Positions 25,468 to 35,724 of a DNA stretch of 64,000 nt are shown one piece after another. The notes below the pieces were generated by a model that worked only from the letters and a program-made list of their open reading frames with translations, searched no databases and was not told the origin of the DNA. Position numbers and translations under genes: made by a program. Position 1 is the stretch's first letter. Each line of letters opens with the position of its first letter. The stretch is from Humibacter ginsenosidimutans (GTDB lineage: Bacteria; Actinomycetota; Actinomycetes; Actinomycetales; Microbacteriaceae): the NCBI RefSeq assembly GCF_007859675.1, contig NZ_CP042305.1:2666001-2730000 (forward strand), in the 5' to 3' direction.

Positions 25468-25989
25468 ATGAGCCTCATCGACCCTGCCCCTCGCGCGTCT
25501 CGCGCCTCGCGTACCTACGTCCCCGAGGATTCCACGCGGGCCGAAATGCTCGACTTCGCCGAGTTCGTGAGCGAGATCGAAGCGTTCCTCAAAGCGGGTG
25601 GCACCCGAGCTGCGCTCGTCGGTCCCGAGGGCAGGCAACGACCGGTCCCTGACGAGGTGTTCCGGGTTCTCGAACAGGTCACCAACGCATTGGCCGCAGG
25701 CAACGGGATCACGGTGGCGCCGAATGAGCTGCGCATGACAACGCAGCAAGCGGCCGACTTTCTGGGCATTTCGCGGCCCACTCTCGTCAAGCTTCTTGAA
25801 ACCGGTCAGATACCGTTCGAGCGCCCTGGTCGCCACCGCAGGATCGCATTGCGAGATCTGACTGCGTATCAGAAGACGTTTGCGCGGCTTCGCGAGTCCG
25901 CACTAGACGACCTCGCTCGCGAGGCACCGAGTTCGACCTCACTCAATATGGATCCGACGGCCCTCGACCGTCTGGATACGCACGAGTGA
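25468..25989 (+). CDS. Antitoxin with excisionase-type helix-turn-helix
   Basis: The 173-residue product has an N-terminal linker region and a MerR/excisionase-like helix-turn-helix, MTTQQAADFLGISRPTLVKLLETGQIPFERPGRHRRIALRDL, as found in antitoxins paired with PIN toxins. The stop overlaps the toxin start by four bases (GTGA at 25986-25989). An inverted repeat sits in the promoter. It probably binds DNA and neutralises the PIN partner. Confidence 0.85.
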   Translation: MSLIDPAPRASRASRTYVPEDSTRAEMLDFAEFVSEIEAFLKAGGTRAALVGPEGRQRPVPDEVFRVLEQVTNALAAGNGITVAPNELRMTTQQAADFLGISRPTLVKLLETGQIPFERPGRHRRIALRDLTAYQKTFARLRESALDDLAREAPSSTSLNMDPTALDRLDTHE

Positions 25990-26533
25990 CCTTTCCCGCC
26001 TTCTTCGATACCAATGTTCTCTTCGGCGCAATTCTCAACGACGTTGTTCTTCGGATGTGCGCCCGCGGTCTCTTTCGCCCGCTATGGTCACCTGGCGTGC
26101 TCGAAGAGCTACGACGCAGCCTGATCAAGCATGGAGCCGCTCCGGACAGCGTGGCCAGGCGCATCGAGGCAATGACCGCGTCATTCCCCGATGCACTCGT
26201 GACGGGATACGAGCCGTTGCTCGCCGAAATGACGTGCGACTCCAAGGACAGGCACGTGCTTGCTGCTGCCGTTCACGCGAAGGCCGAGGTTCTCGTGACC
26301 TTCAATGTCCGTGACTTCCCGCCTGAGTCCATTGCCTCGCACGATCTGGAAATCGTCCACCCCGACAACTTCCTTCTGGACCAGCTGGACCTCTACCCCG
26401 GCCGACGCTTGCCGTGTTCGCGCATCTCGTGAACACGTACAACTCACCGAAGTTGTCACCGGACGGATTGCTGCTCGCCCTGGCACGAACCGTTCCCGAC
26501 TTCAGCACGGCCCTGCGTCGCTACCTCGAGTAG
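25986..26533 (+). pseudogene. PIN-domain toxin, frameshifted near its 3-prime end
   Basis: The first frame (to a TGA at 26430-26432) reads FPAFFDTNVLFGAIL with the first catalytic Asp, then SKDRHVLAAAVHAKAEVLVTFNVRDFP with the later acidic pair, a normal VapC-like ribonuclease core. After DLYPGR it runs into a short unrelated tail, but from about 26408 the second frame continues LAVFAHLVNTYNSPKLSPDG and ARTVPDFSTALRRYLE to a TAG at 26531-26533, which is the expected PIN-family C-terminal helix block. A one-base deletion near 26403-26408 explains both. The core domain may still be made. Confidence 0.75.
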
Positions 26534-26542
26534 CTTCCTGCC

Positions 26543-27088
26543 CTACTCGAAGAACACCTCGTCGACCTCGACGACCGCGTACGTGTGCCGCACGCGCACG
26601 CCAACGCGGTGCTTGATCATGGGGTCCGCGAGCTCGGTGCCGTCGATCAGGATGACCCGCGTGGGAATGGAAGCCGCGTAGCCGCGCGCGTTCTGCGTGA
26701 ACGAACTCGACGTGATGAACACCCCGCGACTGGCGCCACGCCCTTGCAGCGCCCCGACGAATGCCTGGATCGCCTCGCGGCCCACGTGGTTGCCGTCCGC
26801 GTAGCGCTTGGCCTGCACGTAGATCTGGTCGAGGCCGAGGGCATCTTGATCGATCACGCCGTCGACACCGCCGTCGCCGGTTCCGCCGATCGCCCTGCCG
26901 CGCTGCTCGGCGCCGCCGTAGCCCATGGCGAGCAGCACTCTGACGACGGCATCCTCGAAGAACGCGGGCTCGCTGCCGCGTAGACGGGTGAGGATGTCGT
27001 CGGCCACGTCGGTCTGGATGCGCGCCACACCCGTTTCGATCTGTTCGATCGGACTGCTGACTTGCTCGCTCGACGTCGTGGAAACCAT
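26543..27088 (-). CDS. Mrr-like restriction endonuclease
   Basis: The 181-residue protein contains the Mrr catalytic domain: FFEDAVVRVLLAMGYGG, then GTGDGGVDGVID with the acidic residue, and YVQAKRYADG, the D...QxK form of PD-(D/E)XK. RGVFITSSSFTQNARGYA and IDGTELADPMIKHRVGV complete the fold. Mrr proteins cut methylated DNA. The winged-helix N-terminal half of full-length Mrr is absent; only about 35 helical residues precede the catalytic domain. It converges on the PIN gene with a 10-base gap. Confidence 0.88.
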   Translation of the reverse strand: MVSTTSSEQVSSPIEQIETGVARIQTDVADDILTRLRGSEPAFFEDAVVRVLLAMGYGGAEQRGRAIGGTGDGGVDGVIDQDALGLDQIYVQAKRYADGNHVGREAIQAFVGALQGRGASRGVFITSSSFTQNARGYAASIPTRVILIDGTELADPMIKHRVGVRVRHTYAVVEVDEVFFE

Positions 27089-27220
27089 CGTGGCCGTCGA
27101 CTTGGCCGCGGTCCACGCAAGTCCGGGAACCAGTACTGGAACGGGCCCTGCACCGAACTCGCTACCCCGGCTAGGCTTGTCCTCGACAACGAATCGTTCT
27201 GAGATGCAAGGAAGTTGATC

Positions 27221-28379
27221 ATGCGCATCACCCGTCTCACGGCGAGCAACTGGCGCAATTTCAAGGTCCTCAAGTTCGAATTACGAGACCGTCTTTTCGT
27301 TGTCGGACCGAACGCATCCGGAAAGTCAAACCTTCTCGATGTTTTTCGCTTCCTTGGTGAGGTGGCAGGCACAGGAGGACTCGAAAGCGCTCTTCGCAGG
27401 AGAGGTGGCTTGAGCAAGGTTCGGAGCCTTTTTGCTCGCAATTACGCGCGCGGTCGCTTGATCATTGAAGTCGAGCTTGCCGACGGCGACGATCGGTGGC
27501 GCTACAAGCTTGCCATCAAGGGCGAAGCGGGCGGTCTCAATCGTCCCATCGTCGACGAGGAAATAGTCGAGCGAAACGGAGAGCTCATTCGCCAGCGCCC
27601 GGATTCGGACGATCTGGCCGACCCGGAGCGACTCACTCAAACACATCTGGAACAGATTGTAGCGAATCAAGAATTCCGTGCTATCGCGGATCATTTCGCT
27701 AAAGTCGCTTACTTCCATCTCGTTCCTCAAGTGATTCGCAACCCCACGAGAATTAGTCCAGAGTCGGGCGACCCATACGGTTCGGATTTCATCGCGCGAA
27801 TCAACGCAGTTCCGCAAAAGACTAGGAACGCTTGGCTTCGGCGCATCCAGAACGCGCTCCGTGCCGCGGTACCGGAATTTGAGACGCTCACTCTCGATAT
27901 AGATGCGGCTGGCCGACCGCATCTGATAGCTGGATATAGGAACTGGCGGCGTCAGTTGGCACGACAGAGCGAGGCAGATTTTTTCGGACGGCACACTGCG
28001 ATTGATTGGCCTGCTCTGGACTCTAGTCAGCGCACCGTCGGGCGGCGGAGTTCTCCTTCTTGAGGAACCGGAACTGTCACTGAATTCAGCAATTGTTAGA
28101 ATGCTCCCCACCGTACTCAGTACTGCGCAGCGGGATCGCAACCTTCAGGTTGTTATCTCCACACATGCTCCCGAAATCCTTGACGATGAGGGAGTCCGCG
28201 CTCGCGAAGTGCTTGTGCTCCGTGTGACAGAAGACGGGAGTACGGCTGCCCTTCTCTCGGACATCGATGAAGTTCGCGGCGAGGTCGAGGCCGAACTGCC
28301 TATGTCCGAGATCGTTGATGCCCTTATTGCACCGAGAGAACTTGCTGGCCTCATCGCGGTGGGCCAGACAAGGAGATGA
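27221..28379 (+). pseudogene. AAA ATPase (OLD/RecF-like), frameshifted in a T6 run
   Basis: The first frame begins MRITRLTASNWRNFKVLKFE and carries Walker A GPNASGKSNLLDVFRFL. It leaves frame at TTTTTT (27979-27984) and stops at 28063. Reading one T fewer gives EADFSDGTLRLIGLLWTLVS and then GGGVLLLEEPELSLNSAIV (Walker B) and VVISTHAPEIL, continuous with the second frame to the TGA at 28379. Together about 385 residues form a normal ABC-type ATPase. The indel could be real decay, phase variation, recoding or a sequence error. The next gene overlaps its stop. Confidence 0.8.
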
Positions 28380-28951
28380 TCAACGTCGCGGTTGAGGGCC
28401 AATCCGATATTGAAGTTGCTCGCGCCGTCGTCGGGCACTCTGGCCATGTCGTAGGAAAGATTGTGGTCACTCGAGGTAAGACGAATCTTGATCCCAAGAT
28501 CGTCAAATATGCTGCGGCTGCAGTTCAGACACCATGGATCGTGTTTCGCGACTCGGACGGGGAGTGCCCGGTTGGACTTCGCAGCCGGCTCTTCCCTTCA
28601 ATACCTCGAGACCGCGCCTTCCTCCTCAGGATTGCGCATACCATGACCGAGGCCTGGCTGCTAGCAGATCGAGAGGGGTTCGCCGACTATTTCGGTGTTG
28701 CAATTTCGCATATTCCACGTGACGTCGAGGGTGTCAAACATGCGAAGGTCACCTTATTGCATCTCTGTGCGAGCTCCAGGTTGCGGGCAATTCGTCGAGA
28801 AGTCGTCTCAGACGACGGCCATATCGGCCCGCTTTATGTCTTACATTTGAACACGTTCGCTTCGCAATCGTGGAATATCCCTAACGCTGCAATGAACAGC
28901 CCAAGTCTTGCCCGATCGCTTCAGAGGATCGCCGGGCTCAGCGCGAAGTAG
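28376..28951 (+). CDS. DUF4276/TOPRIM-like putative nuclease partner of the ATPase
   Basis: The 191-residue product starts MINVAVEGQSDIEVARAVV, with E7 and D11 in the VEGxSD motif of TOPRIM-like nucleases, then D59 and D61 in FRDSDGE and E92...D98 in TEAWLLADREGF. This fits the DUF4276/OLD-nuclease group often encoded after an AAA ATPase in anti-phage pairs; the PARIS system has a related architecture but its nuclease family differs. Its ATG overlaps the ATPase stop (ATGA) with AAGGAG directly before it. Base composition is lower in GC than flanking core genes. Confidence 0.7.
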   Translation: MINVAVEGQSDIEVARAVVGHSGHVVGKIVVTRGKTNLDPKIVKYAAAAVQTPWIVFRDSDGECPVGLRSRLFPSIPRDRAFLLRIAHTMTEAWLLADREGFADYFGVAISHIPRDVEGVKHAKVTLLHLCASSRLRAIRREVVSDDGHIGPLYVLHLNTFASQSWNIPNAAMNSPSLARSLQRIAGLSAK

Positions 28952-29163
28952 ACAGGGGTCCCGCGGTGACACTGTGCGATTTTTTCCGGCGCGCGAACCC
29001 CCTGGATGCCGCTGGCGATTCCCATCGAGAGTCGCTCGAGGCAGTTCAGGAAGTTGAGCGCCGGGCGCAACAGGGGTGTTCCTGAGTGGGTGATCACCGT
29101 CATGCATGACCGTCGAGTCGACGATCGTTGATCGACACAACAACACGAACTCGGGCAGTCCCG

Positions 29164-30291
29164 TCAGAGCTCGCCCTTGAACGCGCGGCACTGAAGCGAT
29201 GTGAAGAGGGTGTCGTCGACAGCCGAGGCGCGCATGACTATGGCTCTACTCTCGCTAATCGCGTTTGTTAAGCGCGCAAATTCATGCTGCTGACTTTGCG
29301 AAGCCACCGGTATTTCGAGAGACCTGATATCCGCGAAGTTCAACCCATCCTTCACCGCGGCACGGTTCCGAGAAATCAGCTGCCGACGCCCTGCAGGGGA
29401 CTCAATAGACGCAGACAAGAACTCCGGGACGATCTCGGGCGCCCGCAAGATCGCAAGATGTTGGTTGATGAATGCCCGTTCGAGTGTTTGGGGGACGACC
29501 GCCGTACGGCCCAGGTCTGCAGTTATGCTCACAAGCACATCTCCGGCCTTTACTGCGGTGCGCTTCGCTTCTGCCGAGTCCGGTGCCGCGACAAATGCAA
29601 CGTCCTCGAGGTCGAGCCTTCCGTGAGCTACGTTCTGGATCCTGAGAAATAGATCGCCGCTGTCGCTGTAGTACTTTGACCAGCCTCTTGAACCGCTAGT
29701 TAGAAACTCGAGTTGGGCTCCCAAGCGGCGGGATTCTTGCAAGCCCCCGAACATCTCCTGAAACACCGCTTGCGTCAGCGAGTCGAGGTGGGTGAGCACC
29801 TGGCGTCGCTTGGTGCGGATCGTGTCGGCCCGGTCGAGGATCTCGGCGATTCGGCGCTGCTCGGCGAGGGGCGGGAGGGGGACTGGAAACGTCGCGAGGA
29901 CTGTGGGACTTAGTCGAGGCAGGTTGGCCCCCGTCGCGCGCGCTGCCGCGAAGTCAACCATCGTTGGCAGTGCCAGATAGTGAGCAAGGTACGACCGATC
30001 CAGGTCGGCTGATGGGCGGATCGGCAGTATGTCCGTGCTGCACACACCGGCAAAGTCCGGCCGGCTGATCTTGCCCAAGTACGGACGCAATTTGCCGTAC
30101 AGCACGTGCTCAGCGCCGAAACGGAATTTTGCACTGGCTACCTCGGCCCCGCCGACAGTGTCGTGCCCGATGATGCGACCGCCGCGCTCGATGTGCTCTA
30201 GACCGAGGTAGATGGTCTCTGGTGGGAGCGCTGCAGGATCAACAGCCCTCCGCTCGATCGCGGCAACCTTCCCCAGCGGTACCGTCCTCAC
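29164..30291 (-). CDS. hsdS: Type I restriction specificity subunit S
   Basis: The 375-residue protein has two target-recognition halves with the shared motif LPPLAEQRRIAEILDRADTIRTKRRQVL in the middle and a helical spacer LTHLDSLTQAVFQEMFG, typical of HsdS. The first half has YLGLEHIERGGRIIG and KLRPYLGKISRPDFAGVCSTDI; the second has DLFLRIQNVAHGRLDLEDVAFV and DVLVSITADLGRTAVVPQ. It sets the DNA target of the methylase and nuclease. It overlaps hsdM by four bases. Confidence 0.94.
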   Translation of the reverse strand: MRTVPLGKVAAIERRAVDPAALPPETIYLGLEHIERGGRIIGHDTVGGAEVASAKFRFGAEHVLYGKLRPYLGKISRPDFAGVCSTDILPIRPSADLDRSYLAHYLALPTMVDFAAARATGANLPRLSPTVLATFPVPLPPLAEQRRIAEILDRADTIRTKRRQVLTHLDSLTQAVFQEMFGGLQESRRLGAQLEFLTSGSRGWSKYYSDSGDLFLRIQNVAHGRLDLEDVAFVAAPDSAEAKRTAVKAGDVLVSITADLGRTAVVPQTLERAFINQHLAILRAPEIVPEFLSASIESPAGRRQLISRNRAAVKDGLNFADIRSLEIPVASQSQQHEFARLTNAISESRAIVMRASAVDDTLFTSLQCRAFKGEL

Positions 30292-31877
30292 GACAGCATC
30301 GCCTTCAGCTCTGCGACCCCTGCCGCGATCTCGGCATCCAGGGCCTCGATGTCGGCGAGGATGTCGAGCGGGGCGCGGTGCTCAACCGCGTCGTACTCGA
30401 CCTCCTTATAGCGGTTGAGGGAGAGGTCGTAGCCCTGGGCGACGATGTCGGCCTTCGGCACGAGGAACGACTGGTCGGTGCGAGCGCGGGCGTGCTCGGG
30501 AGTTGCAGGGATGCTGGTTTCGCCCGGGCTGGTTTCGAGACGCGCGCCTTCGGCGTGCTCCTCAACCAGCGAGGATGCACCATAGGCCGACGCGGGCACG
30601 GCGTCAATCAGCGAAGGCGCGTGGAGCGAGGCCCAGCGGGCGCGCACGTCGTCGAGGTCGCTCGTCTCGATGGGGCTGCGCTTGTCGTCGAGGGAGAGAC
30701 CGTCGGCGCGGACGTCGTAGAACCAGACATCCTCGGTGCCGCCCGAATCCGTCTTGGTGAACAGCAGGATGGCAGTTGAGACGCCCGCGTACGGGCGGAA
30801 GACGCCCGACGGTAGCTTGATGACGGCATCCAACTTCTGCTCCTCGACGAGGATGCGCCGCAGGTCTTTGTGCGCCTTCGACGAGCCGAACAGCACGCCG
30901 TCGGGCACGATGACGGCGGCGCGTCCGCCCGGCTTGAGCAGCTTGATGAACAGGGCGAGGAACAGCAGCTCGGTCTTCTTGGTCTTGACGACCTTCTGCA
31001 GATCCTTCGCCGTCGACTCGTAGTCGAGCGACCCCGCGAAGGGCGGGTTGGCGAGGATGAGTGTGTACTTTTCGGCATCCGCCGAGGCACCCTCGGAGAG
31101 CGAGTCGCGATACCTGATGTCGGGCGACTCGATGCCGTGCATCAGCATGTTCATGCTGCCGATGCGCAGCATGGTCTGGTCGAAGTCGTAGCCGTGGAAC
31201 ATCGAGCGGTGGAAGTGCACGCGCTGCTTCGGGTCGGTGAGCGCGGTCGGATGCGTGTGACGAACGTACTCGGATGCCGCCACGAGGAATCCCGCCGTGC
31301 CGCACGCCGGGTCGCAGATCTCGTCGTCGGGTCGCGGCGCCATCAGATCGACCATCAGCTTGATGATGTGACGCGGGGTGCGGAACTGACCGTTCTTGCC
31401 CGCCTGGCTGAGCTGCGCGAGCAGGTACTCGTAGAGGTCGCCGTTGGTGTCGCGATCGTCCATCGGGATGCCGTCGAGCAGGTCGACCACCTTGCTCAGC
31501 AGCGCGGGGGTCGGGATGGTGAACCGCGCACCCTTGAGGTGCTCGGAGTAGGTGGAGTCTTCGCCGCCCACCTGCGTGCCGAGGTTCTGCAGAAAGGGGA
31601 ACACCTCGGTGCTCACCGTGGCGAACATGACATCGGGGTCCGTGTTCTTGAAGCGGCTCCAGCGCAGGTGCTGCTGGTGGTTGCCGAAGATTGGATGCTC
31701 GACAGCACCGGCCCCGAATCGCGCCTTCTTCTCGTCGAGCGTCTGCAGATCATCGAGACGTCGAAGGAAGAGCAGGTAGGTGATCTGCTCGATCACCTCG
31801 AGCGGGTTGGAGATGCCGCCCGACCAGAAGGCGTCCCAGACGCGGTCGATCTTGCTCTTCAATTCGCCGGTGATCAC
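30288..31877 (-). CDS. hsdM: Type I restriction DNA methyltransferase subunit M
   Basis: The 529-residue enzyme has the HsdM N-terminal domain (WDAFWSGGISNPLEVIEQITYLLFLRRL), SAM motif DPACGTAGF (189-197) and the adenine-methylase motif NPPF (277-280). It methylates adenine at sites chosen by HsdS. GTG 31877 gives the canonical start. Residues about 436-452 (SLVEEHAEGARLETSPG) are encoded by a dispersed genomic repeat inserted in frame in a linker before the conserved SLNRYKE C-terminus. Confidence 0.95.
   Translation of the reverse strand: MITGELKSKIDRVWDAFWSGGISNPLEVIEQITYLLFLRRLDDLQTLDEKKARFGAGAVEHPIFGNHQQHLRWSRFKNTDPDVMFATVSTEVFPFLQNLGTQVGGEDSTYSEHLKGARFTIPTPALLSKVVDLLDGIPMDDRDTNGDLYEYLLAQLSQAGKNGQFRTPRHIIKLMVDLMAPRPDDEICDPACGTAGFLVAASEYVRHTHPTALTDPKQRVHFHRSMFHGYDFDQTMLRIGSMNMLMHGIESPDIRYRDSLSEGASADAEKYTLILANPPFAGSLDYESTAKDLQKVVKTKKTELLFLALFIKLLKPGGRAAVIVPDGVLFGSSKAHKDLRRILVEEQKLDAVIKLPSGVFRPYAGVSTAILLFTKTDSGGTEDVWFYDVRADGLSLDDKRSPIETSDLDDVRARWASLHAPSLIDAVPASAYGASSLVEEHAEGARLETSPGETSIPATPEHARARTDQSFLVPKADIVAQGYDLSLNRYKEVEYDAVEHRAPLDILADIEALDAEIAAGVAELKAMLS
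30531..30571 (-). repeat. Dispersed GTTTCGAGACGCGC...CTCCTCAAC element inside hsdM
   Basis: The + strand reads GGTTTCGAGACGCGCGCC, TTCGG, then CGTGCTCCTCAACCAGCG. The same framework is found at 42117-42158 (reverse) and 42178-42217 (forward), both outside genes. Here it is read through as protein. Confidence 0.8.
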
Positions 31878-32097
31878 GGATGCCACTCTATGGTGCGTGA
31901 GGCTGCCCACGACCCGGGCTGCTCTCGTCGGCTCAGTCGTGCGTTGGCGGGCAGACACGCAAGTGCGGACGCCTCGGTGCAGGTCGATCCGGTGGGCTCA
32001 AGCGCCGTGCCCCAGCAGTCTCCCCATCCACATCCATATTCGAAACAAGTTATTCACAGTTTGCTCTATATTCGTAGATATCTACTAGACTGGCATC

Positions 32098-33789
<1,692 letters not shown>

Positions 33790-34091
33790 GGGTGAACTAC
33801 GCCCCAAGGCCTGCCCCGGCGGAGGGAATGCGCTCAGGGGACGGTCGCCCACGCAACGACGCCACCCTCCACAGAAGAGAGCGTGCTCGGCACACGCAGA
33901 CCGGGCACACGCTCTGCACGAGAACGTGTGCCCAGCCGGGGTGGGTGGGGGTATCGGCGGGTTGCGGTAGCAAGTTGTGGCAACGGTTCGGGCGACAGGT
34001 TAGGGCAACGCGTCGCGTCAGCAGGATGCGTCAGCAGGTTGCCGCAGAAGTTGCGGCAGCAAGTTGCAGCGACAGGCGCCACCGCCGAAAC
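33790..34091. other. 302-base convergent intergenic region with G-rich imperfect repeats
   Basis: No gene is supported here. From about 33958 to 34075 the sequence is built of related words (GCAAGTTG, GGCAACGG, CAGCAGGTTG) at 11-13 base spacing, resembling the repeats near 14.05 kb. It separates the HNH gene from the converging SDR gene. Confidence 0.5.
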
Positions 34092-34910
34092 TCAGGCGGC
34101 GTAGCCGAACTGCTTGCGGGTCAGCGCGTCGAAAGTACGGTCCGGCAGCAGCGTGGCCATGGCGACCGCGACATTCGCACCGGCACCGATGCGGTAGCGG
34201 GTACGCGGGCGCGGGGTGAGCGCGGCCTTGACGATCAGCTCGGCGACGGCATCCGGAGTCGACATCTGCTTGGCGAGCGCAGGGCTGCCGAAGTAGCGGC
34301 GCATCGCCGCCGCCATCGAGGCGTATGGGCCGCGGCCCGAGGTCTGGTCGAGGTGCTCCATGGCGGTGTCGTGCCAGTCGGTCGCGACATAGCTCGGCTG
34401 CACGAGCGTCACGTCGATGCCGAACTGCGACACCTCGCCGCGGAGCGAGTCGGAGAGCGCCTCCAGCGCGAACTTCGACGCGTGGTACCAGCCGCCGAGC
34501 GGCGCAGCGAACTCACCGGCGAGCGACGAGACGTTGACGATGCGCCCGTGGCCGGCCTCACGCATGCCGGGCAGCAGCGCCTGCACCAGGCCGACGGCGC
34601 CAACGACGTTGACCTCGAGCTGCTGGCGGGCAGCGTCAAGCGACGTCTCCTCCAGCGACCCGAATTCGCCGTAGCCGGCGCAGTTGATGAGCACATCGAC
34701 CGTGCCGGCTGCCTTCGTCACCGTGGCCACCGCCGAGCGGATCGAGTCGTCGCTCGTGAGGTCGAGAGCCACCGGCGTCACGCCGCCGATCGCAGCGACC
34801 GCGTCGGTGTTGCGGGCTGCACCGAAGACTGTGAGGCCTTGCTCGACGAGCAGCGCGGCGGCGCGGGCGCCGATGCCGGAGGATGCGCCGGTGATGAGTG
34901 CGGTGGTCAT
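34092..34910 (-). CDS. Short-chain dehydrogenase/reductase
   Basis: The 272-residue protein has the NAD(P)-binding GASSGIG near the N-terminus, NCAGYG, the VNVSSL strand with catalytic Ser and the WYHASK motif with catalytic Tyr and Lys. It is a classical SDR of unknown substrate. AGGGAG precedes the ATG at five bases. It is divergent from a TetR regulator with a 19-bp palindrome in the shared promoter. Confidence 0.93.
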   Translation of the reverse strand: MTTALITGASSGIGARAAALLVEQGLTVFGAARNTDAVAAIGGVTPVALDLTSDDSIRSAVATVTKAAGTVDVLINCAGYGEFGSLEETSLDAARQQLEVNVVGAVGLVQALLPGMREAGHGRIVNVSSLAGEFAAPLGGWYHASKFALEALSDSLRGEVSQFGIDVTLVQPSYVATDWHDTAMEHLDQTSGRGPYASMAAAMRRYFGSPALAKQMSTPDAVAELIVKAALTPRPRTRYRIGAGANVAVAMATLLPDRTFDALTRKQFGYAA

Positions 34911-34975
34911 GGTGTCTCCCTGTCGGTGCGTGGAGCTGCGTGGTCGGGCTCATCGAGTCGTTCTCGGTTCGCTCT

Positions 34976-34994
34976 CTGTGAACGATATTCACAG
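34976..34994. promoter_or_regulatory. 19-bp palindromic operator (TetR/SDR)
   Basis: CTGTGAACGATATTCACAG has perfect CTGTGAA/TTCACAG arms. It is 24 bases from the TetR start and 66 bases from the SDR start, so it probably controls both. A weaker related word, CAGTGAATG, overlaps the TetR start. Confidence 0.7.
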
Positions 34995-35017
34995 TAACAC
35001 CAACTACAGTGAATGTC

Positions 35018-35668
35018 ATGCACAGTGCAGAAGATCGTGCGCTCCGGGTGCTCTGGGGACTCGAGACACCGCCGAACCACGGACCGAAGGCGCGGTGGTC
35101 CGGGGAGCAGATCGCCACCGAGGCGGTCGCGCTGGCCGACGAGGTCGGGCTCGACGCAGTCTCCTTGGCACGCGTCGCCCAGCGCCTCGGCATGACGACC
35201 ACCGCGCTCTACCGGTACGTCGACTCGAAGGCCACGCTCGTGGAACTCATGGTGGATGCCGCGATCGGCGATCCGCCCGAGATCACGGGCCGCGGATGGC
35301 GAACCCGGTGCCGCACCTGGGTGAGGCTGCTCGCTGAACGGTACGCAGAGCATCCATGGCTCACGGATGTGAAGCCGACGGGGATGCCCCGCCAGCCGCA
35401 TCCCTACGCCTGGATCGACGCCTTGGTGAGCGCGATTCCGAGCCAGGCGAACGTCGACTCGCTACGCCTGGCGCTGCTGTTGGACAGCCTCATCCGCAGC
35501 TACGCCGCGCTGGAACGCAGCATGAGTGCGGCGACACCCGAGCCGTGGCTTGCCGAAGCTGTTGCCCTGCGGTTTCCTGCGCTGGCGGCAGCGCCTGCGC
35601 AGAACGTCTCCGATGCACACGCCGAGTTGGACTTCGCCGTCGACACGGTGCTGCGCGGGGTGGGGTGA
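35018..35668 (+). CDS. TetR-family regulator
   Basis: The 216-residue product has the helix-turn-helix IATEAVALADEVGLDAVSLARVAQRLGMTTTALYRYVDSKATLVELM and a TetR_C-type ligand domain (WRTRCRTWVRLLAERYAEHPWL, DSLRLALLLDSLIRSYAALER). ATG 35018 lies three codons inside a GTG alternative. It is divergent from the SDR gene and likely represses it. Confidence 0.9.
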   Translation: MHSAEDRALRVLWGLETPPNHGPKARWSGEQIATEAVALADEVGLDAVSLARVAQRLGMTTTALYRYVDSKATLVELMVDAAIGDPPEITGRGWRTRCRTWVRLLAERYAEHPWLTDVKPTGMPRQPHPYAWIDALVSAIPSQANVDSLRLALLLDSLIRSYAALERSMSAATPEPWLAEAVALRFPALAAAPAQNVSDAHAELDFAVDTVLRGVG

Positions 35669-35724
35669 AGCACGCAGGCCCAGGCATACGGTCGGGCCGG
35701 TGTCGCTGAGGTGGCGAGGGCGAC

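Noticed and set aside
28921..29103. 60-codon antisense frame MTVITHSGTPLLRP... between the nuclease-like gene and hsdS
   Set aside because: Short, no family recognised, overlaps the preceding gene; could be a remnant but not supported as a gene.
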